DNA from: Ailanthus altissimus
Lineage: Eukaryota; Streptophyta; Magnoliopsida; Sapindales; Simaroubaceae
Direction of reading: 5' to 3'
Length of the DNA stretch: 64,000 bases
Assembly: GCA_946807835.1 (NCBI GenBank)
Contig: OX327702.1
Location: 4,960,001 to 5,024,000, forward strand
Below the pieces are notes generated by a model. That model was not told the origin of the DNA. It ran no database searches and worked only from the letters and a program-made list of their open reading frames with translations. Made by a program: the position numbers and the translations under genes. How positions within the stretch are numbered: position 1 is the stretch's first letter; every line of letters begins with the position of its first letter. Below, piece after piece: positions 45,980 through 57,297 of this stretch.

Positions 45980-47365
45980 TGATAAGGGCAAATTTGTCAT
46001 ATATTTTCTCATGTTTTTATTATTGATATTTTATGATTTTATGAGAATAGATGGCTATTTATGTACATTATTGTTATTTATAGGGACTTGAACGAAATTT
46101 AAAGAAAGAATACAAAAGGAGCAAAAATAGGGACTAAAATGTAAAGTTTTCAAAATATGTGTCCATCGCCCCAACGCCACAAGGATTGTCGCCCCAGCGC
46201 TGAAATAGTGATCGAAATAAGAAAAACGACCTGCTTAAGTCACGTCTAGCGCCCCAGCGCCAAAGAGTTACCGCGTCAGCGACGCTCCATCACCCCAGCG
46301 CTATCAACATACTGCTCCAGCGGTAATAGCTTTTTCACGCGTCGCCCCAGCAACAACTGCATAGCGCGCCAGCGGTAGTGCGAGTCCTAGTCCGATGAGA
46401 ATTGAGATTTTCAAGCTCATATCAATCCCTATAAAAAGCCACTCGTTCCCAACCTTCAAGAATAATCCAGGGAGATCAGAGAAGAACCTAGAGCAAGAAA
46501 AAGAGAACTTAGAGCAGTTCAAGAGCACCAAGAATCCAGAGCAACATCAATCAAGAGCAGAGCAATTCGACGTCGACATCGATTTGCGATTGATTGTAGC
46601 ATGTTTTATTTTTATTTTTATTGCTGTGATTCTCTTGTAGCTATGAACTAATTTATTTTCTAGGGTTAATATTTGAACTCAATATGTGCGCTTAAATTGC
46701 CATATCTTTTAGTATTTAATAAACTTAGTCCTTTATTATTTAAATTACTTGTGTTTAATGCTTCAATATATGGTGAATGAATTGGTAATATTTTGATAAA
46801 CTTGGAAGAAGAATCAATATATTTAGACCTAGGTAATTTGATGCATGATTGTAGAGTAACATTCAATGTTGCATATGCAAGTTTCAATTTACGATAGGAA
46901 TATACCTAATTGGCATGTATGATCAATAAGACCTAATCTTAATGAATCTTAATTTATTACAAGTACCATAGGAATATAGGTATTTGGTAAATTAGGGTAT
47001 ACTTGCATGTCCTTGGAAGAGGCTTGTGAATACATTAGCATCTTGATCAATAATAAAGACTAAGTGAGTTAAATATTAGAAGATTAATCATTAAAAAGCA
47101 TATTGAGGGATAATATTAATCCTAGGTTTTCTCTACATTGCTATCACCTAATTTCTTTACATTGTGTTTTTGTTTTATATTTCTTACATTCAGTCTTAGA
47201 TTTTTATTTTTCTGAATAATTATTAGGAAGATATAATTTTAGTAATTGGTTAAAAAGAAGAAATTATCCATGTGGGTTCAACATCCGACTTATTTAGTCT
47301 CTTTATTACTTGCATACGATAGTGTATATTTGCACTTAATTTTATGATATAGAAATATCGCATCA
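45980..47365 (+). mobile_element. Solo LTR of a Tat/Athila-type gypsy element, TSD CATAG
   Basis: 1386 bp from TGATAAGGGC to CGCATCA, flanked by a perfect duplication CATAG (45975-45979 and 47366-47370). A TATA box TATAAAAA is at 46430-46437. A GC-rich array of about eight CGCCCCAGCG-like motifs lies at 46160-46375, just upstream of the TATA box. The copia RT frame (AKGY / AQTYGVD) resumes across it. Frames inside are not genes. Confidence 0.9.
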
Positions 47366-48724
47366 CATAGCCCTTAGCAACAAGACGAGCTTTTAAACGC
47401 AACTGACTCATCCAGATTGACCTTGATCGTGAACACCCATTTGCATCCGATAGCCCATTTCCCTGAAGGCAAATCCACAAAGTCCTAAGTACCATTATCA
47501 TATAAAGCGTTCATTTCCTCCCTATCATTGCATTATGCCAACCAAGATGAGAGATGGCTTTATGAAAAGTGTTAGGAATAGAGATGGAATCAAGAGAAGC
47601 AATAAAAGAACAAGAAGAAGACGACAAACCATCATATAAAACAAAGAAAGAAACGGGATACGTACACTGACGCTTACCTTTGCGCAATGCAATTGGAAGA
47701 TCATTGCTGGGGATTGGATCTGATGATGAAGAAGTAGGTGCAGGACATGAATCAGGAGGGGGTGCTTGGAGTAGACGTGAACAATAGGAGGCTTCGCAAT
47801 AACTGGTTCTGAGACATGTTCGGAGGATGTGATAGAATAGATCAACAAATCATCATCTTCCCCTTGACGAGAAGGAATAGGCGATGACAGAAAGTAAGGT
47901 GTATCTTTTAAGAAAGTAACATCAATTGGGACAAGATACTTGTTAAGACTAGGACAATAATAATGATAACCTTTTTGAAGACGAGAATAACCAAGGGAGA
48001 CACACTTCAAAGACTTGGGATCCAATTTAGTTACCTGTGGACGAACATCACGAACAAAGCAAGTGCTACAAAAAATCCTAGGACTAACAGGAAACAATGA
48101 CTTATTGGGAAAAAGAATTTTGTAGGGAATCTCACCATAAAGAACTAAGGATGGCATGCAATTAATAAAAAAACATGCAGTAGAAACAGCATCAGCCCAA
48201 AAAGGTTTAGGAACATGCATTTGAAATAAGAGAGCCTTTACTGTTTCAAGAAGATGTATATTTTTACGTTCTGCTACACCATTTTGGGATGGAGTATCAA
48301 CACAAGACGTTTCATGAAGCATGCCATTTTGAACCATATAAGTGTGAAATAAAGCAGAGGTATATTCTTTAGCATTATCACTTCGCAAAGTATGAATAGA
48401 AACATTGAATTGATTTTTAATTTCAGCACAAAATAAAGAAAACAATTCAGAACGATTTTTCATTAAATATAACCAAGTTACACGAGAATAATCATTCACA
48501 AAAGTAACAAAATACCGAAAATCAGGTTTAGACAAAATAGAAGAAGGACCTCAAACATCAGAATGGACTAATTCAAAAGGAGCACTAGCACGTTTATTGA
48601 CTCTAGGACTCGAACTGACACGATTCATAATCTAAGAAAGACACCTTACTATATTATGGACAAAGCTTCTTGAGTAAAGGAAGAGATGAATGACCCAACC
48701 TACAATGAGCCTCAAAAGGGAGAG
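47366..48724 (-). pseudogene. Copia integrase and RT start
   Basis: A - strand frame at 48535-47525 (336 codons) contains the integrase core: RYFVTFVNDYSRVTWLYL, TLRSDNAKEYTSA and DTPSQNGVAERKNIHLLE. The right end (48724-48600) reads PFEAHCRLGHSSLPLLKKLC, the middle of the GAG-pre-integrase domain, and stops at the inverted LTR. Confidence 0.9.
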
Positions 48725-48971
48725 TGTTAACTGTAAATATATATTTGTCAATTAGCATTTATCTAATTTTTTAATTGTTTATAATTACTTAAGATAAATA
48801 GATAATTTTGTATATAAATATATCATTTTTTTTAATAAAAAATATAAGAAATAATTCTCTTTTTCATCTTAAAGTAACACCCACAAAACATGATAGTGTA
48901 ACTCCTTTCTTATTGTGTACTATTAGAAGAAGGATATAAATCTATTAAATTAATTAGATGATGATAAAACA
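48725..48971 (+). repeat. Inverted, diverged copy of the copia LTR
   Basis: The + strand begins TGTTAACTGTAAATA and continues TTGTCAATTAGCATTTATCT, matching the - strand of the LTR at 44401-44645. It ends near GATGATAAAACA. It abuts the integrase remnant with the purine-rich GGGAGAG at the junction. No target duplication is seen. Confidence 0.8.
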
Positions 48972-49209
48972 GGTGAACTACTAATCATTAAGTGTTTCAT
49001 TAATTATGAATCATTTCGTTCGGTGAATGATAAGAGGAGGCAAAATAGAATCAGTGATTCTAGGACCTACTAGTTTTGCTGGTACAGCATCTGTCTTTAC
49101 AGCTGTCTCCAAAAATCTAGCTACAGCAAGTTTTTTATAATAATGATGAAAAGTTGTAGTTTCACATACGGTAAGTTGAAACTAAAAGTTTTATGCCTGA
49201 TTCCAGCAG
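48972..49209. other. Noncoding sequence upstream of the TFIIIC90-like remnant
   Basis: AT-rich, with no recognisable exon. It probably includes intron sequence of the broken host gene. Confidence 0.4.
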
Positions 49210-51555
49210 GTACGCAGTTTGAATCTTGATGCTTTGGATCACATGTACCAGGCAAGATGAATGACTCTCTTTCTTATGAGCTACCCTCTCCAGTGCGTGC
49301 ACATAATAGGATGGCTATAGTCGAGCAATTAAAGTTATAAAATAAGAATATGATAAAAGAAAAATGGAGAACTCTACTTCACTTAACAAAGCCTTAGTGC
49401 CAACTAAAAGCAGCAAAAGATTATGAAAAGGGGACAACTTGCATAACATTCCATGAAAGATGGTAGAAAGAAGCCAAGTTGAATACTTGGCTACTTAAAG
49501 TCAGCTTAATGAAATGGTTGAAGTTTGCGTTCAGCTTCGAGCTTGACAATAAAGCTCAAGCTGAGTTTAAAACAATATCAAGCAAATTTTTAGCTTAACT
49601 TGAATTGGCTCTTCTAAGATTTTAAAGTCAAATTAAGTGTATGTAATAAATTTCTCTTTCTTTATATATATTTTTATGAAAAATAATATCATAGTCTGTA
49701 GGATATATATTGAATGTCTGAACTGTATATTATAGATGACATATAAACATTTATATAAGTAATTTTATGATATAAATCAATAGGTAATATGTAAGTTCTT
49801 GAGCTCCCTGGTCAAACACAAGATGAGTATGTAGTTGACTTGAGTTTGAGCTGAAAAACTAAACAAGCCTAATAATAGTAAGCTTGAGCTCAGTTCATTT
49901 GTTAAACAAATTGTTTGCATCCAAAGGACAGGTAGGGGACAGGACAGACCAAATATTATTTGATTGGGGCTTGTTTACCCGTGTCTCACTTATATTTATA
50001 CTCTCTGGAAACATGCACAGGGCTCAGAAGGCTGCTATCGAGTTCTTCTGGATTGGTGGGCAGCAACTGGATGTTTTGTCAAACACCATTCGAAAGTATG
50101 GTCTCAAATCTTTTCCTGATTTTTCTGAGAAGGAATTGTCTAGTTGGGAGTCCAATATTCTATGGTCTTTCAAACAATATGAAGATGTGAATAAGCCTTT
50201 GGTTGTTTGGGATATTGTAGCAGCATTATCAGTATTCAAGCGGTCTATACCAAAGTATGTTGAATGTACACTGGTTAAGTGGCTGTCATCAATGTATCCT
50301 GGATCACATGTAGGCCTTTCTACCAAAAAGGTTCTGTTACGTGTCTCTCTAAGTGTCTCAAAGATTAGTTCTTGCAGATTGCACCTTGTTAATATTTTCT
50401 GTAGATGTCTCGCACTATCAGAGCTGAAAGCTGATCAAATTAACAGCAAACTGCAGAACTTAGGAGGAATTTGTGGCTCTGAAGAGGAGCAACTTACTAT
50501 GTGGTTGGAGTTACTTTTGAACAGTGAAAGAGAACTTCACGAACGACTTGTAGGTTTCAGTTTCTCTGCTTTTGTAAGTCTCACCTCCCATTTGACCTCA
50601 ACTTATTCTCAACCTGGGTATTGGTGTCCTGAAGGATTGGCTCAAATGGAGCAATGGGTAGCACAAAATCATGAATTTGTACGAGATCAACTAAAAGTCT
50701 TGGCATCAGAAGTACGGCAGGAGAGGAGGTACTCTTTCCACTTATTCATTTACAGTATTCTTCACAATAAATTAGAGTCAATATATATAATTATATTTCC
50801 ACTAAAATGACACAAGTAAATTTGGCTTTCTTGCTGTGATGGGTGGGTTTTGTTTCTTTCACATACCACTAAAAGGCTTAAGTCCAGCATTTCTAATCGG
50901 ACCTACTCCATTAATTGAGCCATCACCTTGAATGGTAAGAAAAGACCAAAATGACATCATTTCATGAAACCACAGAAAATGATTTTTTATTAATTCAACT
51001 AGGAAACTTTTGTCCAAGCATACAAGGTTAACTAGAGGAATTTTTTCATGGTTTAGGAATCTAGAACTACTTGTAACAGTACATGCATTACGTTTGTTGT
51101 TAATTTTTGTTTAAAATTTATTATTTATTATTATTATTATTATTTTTCCATATATATGCTTCCTTGAACAACAGGAACCACTCCAGTAAATATGTAGAGG
51201 AAGAGCAGTGTAATTGTTGTGCAGCATTAGTCCCTTTTGATTCTGCAGAAGTTGCTTTTTGCCGAGGTCTGGAAAGCAGTGATGTTCATCAGAAACATAT
51301 GTTAGTAAGATGCGCCGTTTCTATGCAGATCTGCCCTGCTACTCCCTTATGGTTTTGCAAGTGTTGTCAAAGAGGGACTGCCAAACTGGCACCAGAGTCT
51401 TTCTTTACAATGCCTAGATTTCCTGATGATTTCAAATCCTTAAACAGAATCTTCTGTTCAAGAAGAATTGTCAAAACCCTTGTGTCCCTTTTGCGGGATA
51501 CTTCTACAGAGAGTACAGCCAGATTTTTTACTCTCTGCATCACCAGTATAAGCTA
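49210..51555 (+). pseudogene. 3' remnant of a TFIIIC90-like (tau-90) WD40/zinc-finger protein gene
   Basis: Three exons can be placed. 49210-49256 reads VRSLNLDALDHMYQA. 50021-50728 reads AQKAAIEFFWIGGQQ through LASEVRQER. The last exon runs from 51175 and reads NHSSKYVEEEQCNCCAALVP. It carries cysteine pairs like the zf-TFIIIC finger at the C-terminus of RNA polymerase III factor TFIIIC subunit tau-90 (GTF3C4). Three defects are visible. The N-terminal WD40 half is absent. The donor after 49256 reads AAG|ATGAAT instead of GT. A one-base frameshift near 51440 throws the second finger (KPLCPFCGILLQR...SASPV-stop, 51474-51551) out of frame. The copia complex ends only ~240 bp upstream and may have removed the 5' part. 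Family assignment is from motif memory. Confidence 0.7.
49257..50020. other. Intron of the TFIIIC90-like remnant, with repeat-like insert
   Basis: The phase matches the flanking exons (AG + G). Near 49530-49570 and 49885-49905 occur GCTCAAGCTGAGTT and AGCTTGAGCTCAGTT words of the kind seen in plant MITEs. No complete termini were identified. Confidence 0.4.
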
Positions 51556-51589
51556 CATGGTATCTGTCTTTAATAATGTTGTATAGTGT

Positions 51590-52278
51590 CAAAGTCAGAA
51601 ACAAGGGAACTTCAAGCATCCAGATTCAACTCTTAAGGACCGGCAAGGTATTTAAGCGTTCAGATTTACATACTTCTGACTTTAATCAAGAAGCTAATTA
51701 AAGCTAAAATACACCATTGACTGAGTTAGATGCTTATAGATATGAAAAGTTTCAAGAGTTGACAATGACTTGTGAGATTATGTTGCATAGGTAGGGAAGT
51801 TGGTGTAACTTAGTAGATAGCAAGCTCATGAAGGTTGAGAGATTTTGTTAATGCAATTTAGACTTAAGGTTGAATAAAATCTCATATAAGTAATAAATGC
51901 TCTTGACAGTTATATTCCTAATGTTAAGAAGATAGTTAGGTTTTAAGTATTTATAAAATAGGATCTCATTTCAACTGTAATTGTAAACTTTGTAGTCTTT
52001 TATGTAGTGAAATATTTACTCTCCATTTTATTGTCTAAATATTTCAATTCATTATAGTCTTGCTCAGTTCTTAGATTCGGGATGAAGAGACTTTGATTAT
52101 GAAGGAAGAATAATTTTGTTGCTTATGAAAGAATTGATCATAAGCAGGGGTATACATTTTAACAAACCATTGACCTCAAATTAACCCAAGTTGAATGGAT
52201 TTCAAAATATATGTGTGCTGAGTGAAATTTATAACTTTGTTTGTGAGTTGTAATTGTAATTTGAGAGGCTTAATTAAG
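51590..52278. other. Noncoding region
   Basis: AT-rich with no credible frame. Confidence 0.5.
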
Positions 52279-52818
52279 TGTCACGCTCTAAATATTCTTA
52301 AATAATTACTCAAATATTTGACGTATGATAAGACTACTAAGAGGGTTTTTAGCTCATGATGTGTTACATGAGTTGAAGTTTTTAGAAAGCCTAATTGAGT
52401 TGGGTTAAGTCTACTTTTAAGTGGTAGGTGAGAGAATATTTTAGAGATAGCATATTTTTTAAAATATTCTTGTGGTAGGTAGTATATTTGAAATATTCTT
52501 TTAGATATTCTCCACTTTAAATGTGAACCATTGAATTAGAGTGAATTCTAACCGTCCACTGTATATAACTTTAGCTATAAATAGATGGAGCCCTCATTTG
52601 AACAATCATCTTCTAAATCCTTCAAATTGTAAAAATACTCAAGCATTGTAATTCTATAACTTTGTAATCTCTCTTTAGTAATAAAATACGAGAGCATTTT
52701 CTCAAACACTTAGTGTACTTTTTCTTCATATCTTTCTTTAATTAATTGAGTTTTGTAGGTTACTTAGTATTTGAAGAGTGTCTAAGGTCGCACGAGTTCA
52801 AAAAATCAGTCCGTGACA
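52279..52818 (+). mobile_element. Probable solo LTR, 540 bp
   Basis: It starts TGTCACGCTC and ends AGTCCGTGACA, with an inverted terminal match TGTCACG/CGTGACA. TAAG flanks both sides (52275-52278 and 52819-52822). A TATA-like CTATAAATAG at 52574-52583 and an AATAAAA signal near 52680 fit LTR U3 and R regions. Confidence 0.6.
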
Positions 52819-52994
52819 TAAGACGGACTTTGACCAGTATTATGTTAGATGCGATGTTGAGCAATTTGAGGCTTAAATTGCAATCAAAATTTAAAATGAT
52901 AATGATGATTGTTATTGGGATTTCTTGTATGGTTTTCTGCAGATGTTATGTTGTGCTAATTACATTTACAAATATGACTGCACACAGACAGTGT

Positions 52995-53078
52995 GTGAAA
53001 TGACTTGGGATTTCTTTTTCTTTTTTTCTTTTTAAAGCAGAAAGAATTCATTATTACAAAGTGAAATGACTTTGGATT
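52995..53078 (-). mobile_element. Tiny 5'-truncated LINE-type insertion with target duplication
   Basis: A near-identical ~17-bp word, GTGAAATGACTT(G/T)GGATT, flanks ~48 bp on both sides (52995-53013 and 53061-53078). On the - strand the insert reads CTTTGTAATAATGAATTC... and ends in an A-rich tail, as at the 3' end of plant L1 elements. Confidence 0.6.
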
Positions 53079-56000
53079 GTTTTTGCAATAACTGTATTTC
53101 ATGAACGACGATTGGCTTTCAAACAAAAGTTTGTATAGACATTATATCCGGCCACCCAATGCTTTCAAGAAACTTTCAGCTCATAACTTTGCTTAGGAGT
53201 TTGATTTTGGCCGCCAGTGTTGAATGTGGATATGATCAAAACTGAAATGATTCAAGTGATTTTGATGTCAAAATTATTTCACAGACAACTGTTAAAATAT
53301 TATTATGGTAAAATAAAATTTTCACCTTCATTAATGCCAGCCCTCCCGGTTTAACAAATGCAAGATTTTACTTCAACCCACAAAATTACTTTACGTATCC
53401 AATTTGCTTGAACAGAATATCAGTCCATTGCTCAAGAATGCCTACCTTGAGGCAAGGAAATGCGCCCTTATTATTATTATTTTTTAAAAAAATAGTCGAC
53501 TGCAAATTCCGAGCAAAAGCAGAGAAAATATATGCTTTGATTTATTATTATCATCATTAATTATTTTAACACAAATATGCCTTGATTTATAAATTTATAA
53601 AACATAGAAAAGTCTTTTGTTCATTCTTTTACCCCAACATTTTATAAATTTTCAGCCATATGAATCATGACTTCTCATAAACAAAGTATTTAAAAAATAA
53701 AATAAACACACAATGACTGAATTTTTAGAACACGGTTAACAACCGTAGTAGCTTTCTTTACAAATTTTTCAACAAAAACGAACATAATAAAAGACAAGAG
53801 CGAATATTCTTTTTTGTAAATTACAAGGGTGGATGAAAAAGTATTTGAATTGAAAATATCGAAACGGTTAGTTCAATTTAATATTAAAATATAAAATTAA
53901 ATAATTAATTTTTTTATTTCAATTCCTAAACAAATTGGTTCGATTTAATTTTTTTATTTGGGTCTCTGAAAATACCAAACTAAATTGAAGGACATAAATC
54001 AATTTTTTCACAATTTTTTTAATGAATTTTAATTTTAATAATTTTCTAATTTGTTTATTTATAAACTTTAATTAATTGATGCTTAAAAATCAACAGTCAC
54101 ACTTTATTTGTTTAGATAAATTTTAAGATTAATATTTTAATTGGGGCTCAAGTTATTATAGTAACCGACTTTGTGGCTAATATAAAAATTTTGTCAACCG
54201 TTCAGACAACATATGTCAATATTATAAATGTAGTAGTAGGCCAAATTGAGCCAAAACCTCAAATTGAGGAAGATGCAATAAATATCGTAATATATTCAAT
54301 CGTAAAAAATTTGATCAGTGACATAAATTTACATTTGGGTATTGGATATAAGTAGCTCAACAACCTGAAATGCCCATCTATGTCCCATTTTAAATGGTAC
54401 AAGAATATGCTTTTCTCAAAAGAATTTTCCAAATCTAATGCTAATGCAAACTACTGGAAAGAAAGGTTTGTTGATGGTATTTGAAAGTTAATCGCTAAAA
54501 ATTTAAGATAAAACTCAGAGAGAGGAATGAAGGACAAATTCCATGTAGGTACACTTATGGAGAACTTACTTCAAAAATTGTGAAGGTTGGCCTAGAAATG
54601 GAATAATATATACTTGAGGTAAGGTCTAATATTAAACATATTTATTAATTTTAAAAATAATCACTAATACCAACTATTAGAGAATTTTTTTTATCAAAAT
54701 TGATAGGAAAAGGGTAATAAAGTAAATTTAATATTTAAATTTTAATAAATATTTTTAAAACCCTAAAATTATTCATGCCATATTTATTGCAAACCACAAC
54801 CGTCGCTGCCACCAACCACAGGCGTGCACCCAATGGCCTCACTTGACCGCGCCCACAACAGCTTTGCTTGGCCATGGGCAGCAACAATTATAACTAAATT
54901 TTGAACTAACATAAATTTTTTGCTTTAATATTGTTGGATTAATTTTAGATTGGTTTTGTTGTTGATATTGTTGGAATGGATGATATTGTTGGATTAATCT
55001 AATATTATTAAATGATTGGTTTTATGATGATATTATTAAAAATTATTGATATTATTGATTTAAAAAGAAAAAATTGAAGAAAACAAAAGAAAAATGTTAA
55101 GTTATCATATAAAGGGTATGATTGTCAAGGAGATTTATTATTAGAAGTAATTTTATTTTTTCACAAGTTTTGATTACGTCTATAGTTAATTTTTAATAGA
55201 ATACTCCCTAATGTTTATTTTTAAAATCAGAAAATATTCTTAATATTAGCCTTACCTTAAGAGTATTACTGATAATTTTTTTATATATTAATAGTAGTAT
55301 AAAATTAATTAGTTAATAATATTATATTAGAGAAGACAAAATATCTTATGGATAGCCTGAATAAGGTGATAATAGGTTAATTTTTGTGAAAATAAAGTGG
55401 GATATAAAAAAAAATTATTCTTTAAATTACTAGTAGAGCGGGATGGGATTAATTGACCTTGCCTCGTCCCTACCTTATTTTGAATATATTAAATGTAAAA
55501 TTTTACTATATATGTATATATTAAATAAATTATAAAATTTTATTTTATAATTTACATTTAACTAGAAAATACTTCAATAATATAATTCTATTAATAAAAA
55601 CTGAAAATATGTAATAAAAAATCTTAAAATCTTTTTTTTTATTTTAGACAACAAAAAGATTTATTTTTGAGTTAGGCAACTATTAATTTTATTTTCTCCT
55701 CAAATTTACTTTTAAATCAAAAATTAGTAAAAGAAGATGAAGTAACTAAAAAAAATTAGTGATACTAGGCACTATAATATTATTTAAAATTAATGATACT
55801 AAGCACTAAAATATTATTTAAATTCTTATTTTATTTTATTTATTAATTATTTAAATTTTTTTTACTACTCATATATTGAAAGATGTTGTCATATTATTTT
55901 AATTTATTAGTTTGATATTTTTGTTTAATTATAATATAAATTAATTTTTATATTATTAAAATTTGTGAATGTATATTAATATTTAATATTAATAAATAAA

Positions 56001-56958
56001 AAGAATGAAAAATAGGGTGCAGATAGAAAGATCATTCACTGCACGAGAATTTCCCACCTTATTAAATTGTCAGAGAATGAAGTGAGATACAAGGCTTAAA
56101 ATAAATAAATAAAATAGATAGAATTAAAAAGACCTCTATGCTCACTCTTGCCCCTAACCATCCCGTATCGTACTATAACTCAAATACAATAAATTAATAA
56201 TTTAAAAAATATATTTATAATATAAAATTACCAATTAAATATTCTTATACATGGTAATTGAACTGAATTACTATTTAAATAATTTTTAAAAAAATAATTA
56301 TAATTTAGTCCAATCTAATATTATACCATACACAAAATTTTATATTCTTAAATAATTTAATTTAATTTAATCCTATCTTAAAAATTAGTCCAATTTAGAT
56401 AACAAGTGACAAACATATCCTGAAAGCAATGATTGATTAAAAATAACATACAAAAAGATTAAACAAAGACGACTTTTCCTAAAACACCAACCGTCACATA
56501 TTTCCAAATGATGCTCCAAGTTGCCATTTGAAGCAGAGACACAAAACCTACTTTGATTTCATCACACAGAGACAGCTACTATCTATGCACCCTTCAAACT
56601 AAATTACAACTACCTTATATATATTTACTTTGTTAGATTTCATATCTACATAAAAAATTATCAACTCCAAACATTAGGTAATGACTGATAATTCAGTTCA
56701 GAATCTTAAGCACAAAATTACAGTCAAACCCAGATAAAGATTTGAAAATTTCGCTCCTATTTATGTTTTTATTTTTTTTTTATTTTGAGTCCTTGGCCCA
56801 GACCCATTATTTTGCCAGTTAAAGCAAACCCAGATAGAATCTTGCCTTTTTATTATAATAGTTTTCAAGAACACAGCAAAACCAGTATCCTGACTAGGGT
56901 TTTCAATAATATCAATCTAAGTTTCTGAATTGGGTTTCATTTTGTAGTGCCTAAAGAT
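53079..56958. other. Long AT-rich intergenic region
   Basis: No gene is recognised. Low-complexity A/T tracts dominate. A GC-richer patch at 54800-54890 has no long frame. The last ~400 bp (56500-56958) contain the promoter and leader of the DUF962-like gene. Confidence 0.6.
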
Positions 56959-57297
56959 ATGAATTTCAGGAGCTTGGAGGAGTTTTGGGCTTTTTATGTG
57001 AACCAACATTCAAAACCATCTACAAGGCGTTGGCACTTTGTGGGCACGCTCATAAGTATTCTGTTTTTTCTGTTATCAATGTTTTTTAATTGGTGCCTTT
57101 TGATCTTTGTGCCAATCTTTGGTTATGGGTTTGCCTGGTACAGCCATTTCTTTGTTGAAGGGAATGTTCCTGCGACTCTTGGGCATCCATTTTGGTCTCG
57201 TTTATGTGATTTCAAGATGTTTGGATTGATGCTTACTGGGAAAATGGATAAAGAGATCAAGAGGCTAGGAAAGAGGCCTGTTTTGCAAGTATTTTGA
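56959..57297 (+). CDS. DUF962 / Mpo1-like small membrane protein
   Basis: 112 residues in one exon. The frame is open 12 bases further upstream but the first ATG is 56959 (MNFRSLEEFWAFYVNQHSKP). The DUF962 signature is clear: NQHSKPSTRRWHFVGT at 14-29, then two hydrophobic segments (about 30-50 and 52-66, LISILFFLLSMFF and LIFVPIFGYGFAW). WYSHFFVEGNVPATLGHPFW follows (about 66-85), with the conserved histidines. The yeast relative Mpo1 is an Fe(II)-dependent dioxygenase of the ER that oxidises 2-hydroxy fatty acids. Plant short forms are poorly characterised, so the activity is inferred. A TAG sits in frame just upstream of the extended frame, supporting this start. Confidence 0.88.
   Translation: MNFRSLEEFWAFYVNQHSKPSTRRWHFVGTLISILFFLLSMFFNWCLLIFVPIFGYGFAWYSHFFVEGNVPATLGHPFWSRLCDFKMFGLMLTGKMDKEIKRLGKRPVLQVF

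Larger units (their letters stand above)
37560..48724 (-). mobile_element. Ty1/copia element in permuted order, with nested insertions
   Basis: On the - strand from right to left the parts are: GAG-pre-integrase second half and integrase (48724-47525), reverse transcriptase (split, 47500-45400), RNase H (45012-44653), polypurine tract, one LTR (44645-44401), primer site, gag (44306-43250), protease (CVIDSRAADHM near 43310), and first half of GAG-pre-integrase (43160 then 37917-37740, ending KEKEGLYYLE). A normal element would start with LTR-gag and end with RNase H-LTR. Here the order is rotated around a single LTR. A gypsy element (37918-43155) and a solo LTR (45980-47365) are inserted. The element is disabled. 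Confidence 0.7.

Noticed and set aside
46395..46640. 81-codon + strand frame
   Set aside because: It lies within the solo LTR downstream of its TATA box and has no signature.
54173..54355. 60-codon + strand frame
   Set aside because: Random frame in AT-rich intergenic DNA without family resemblance.
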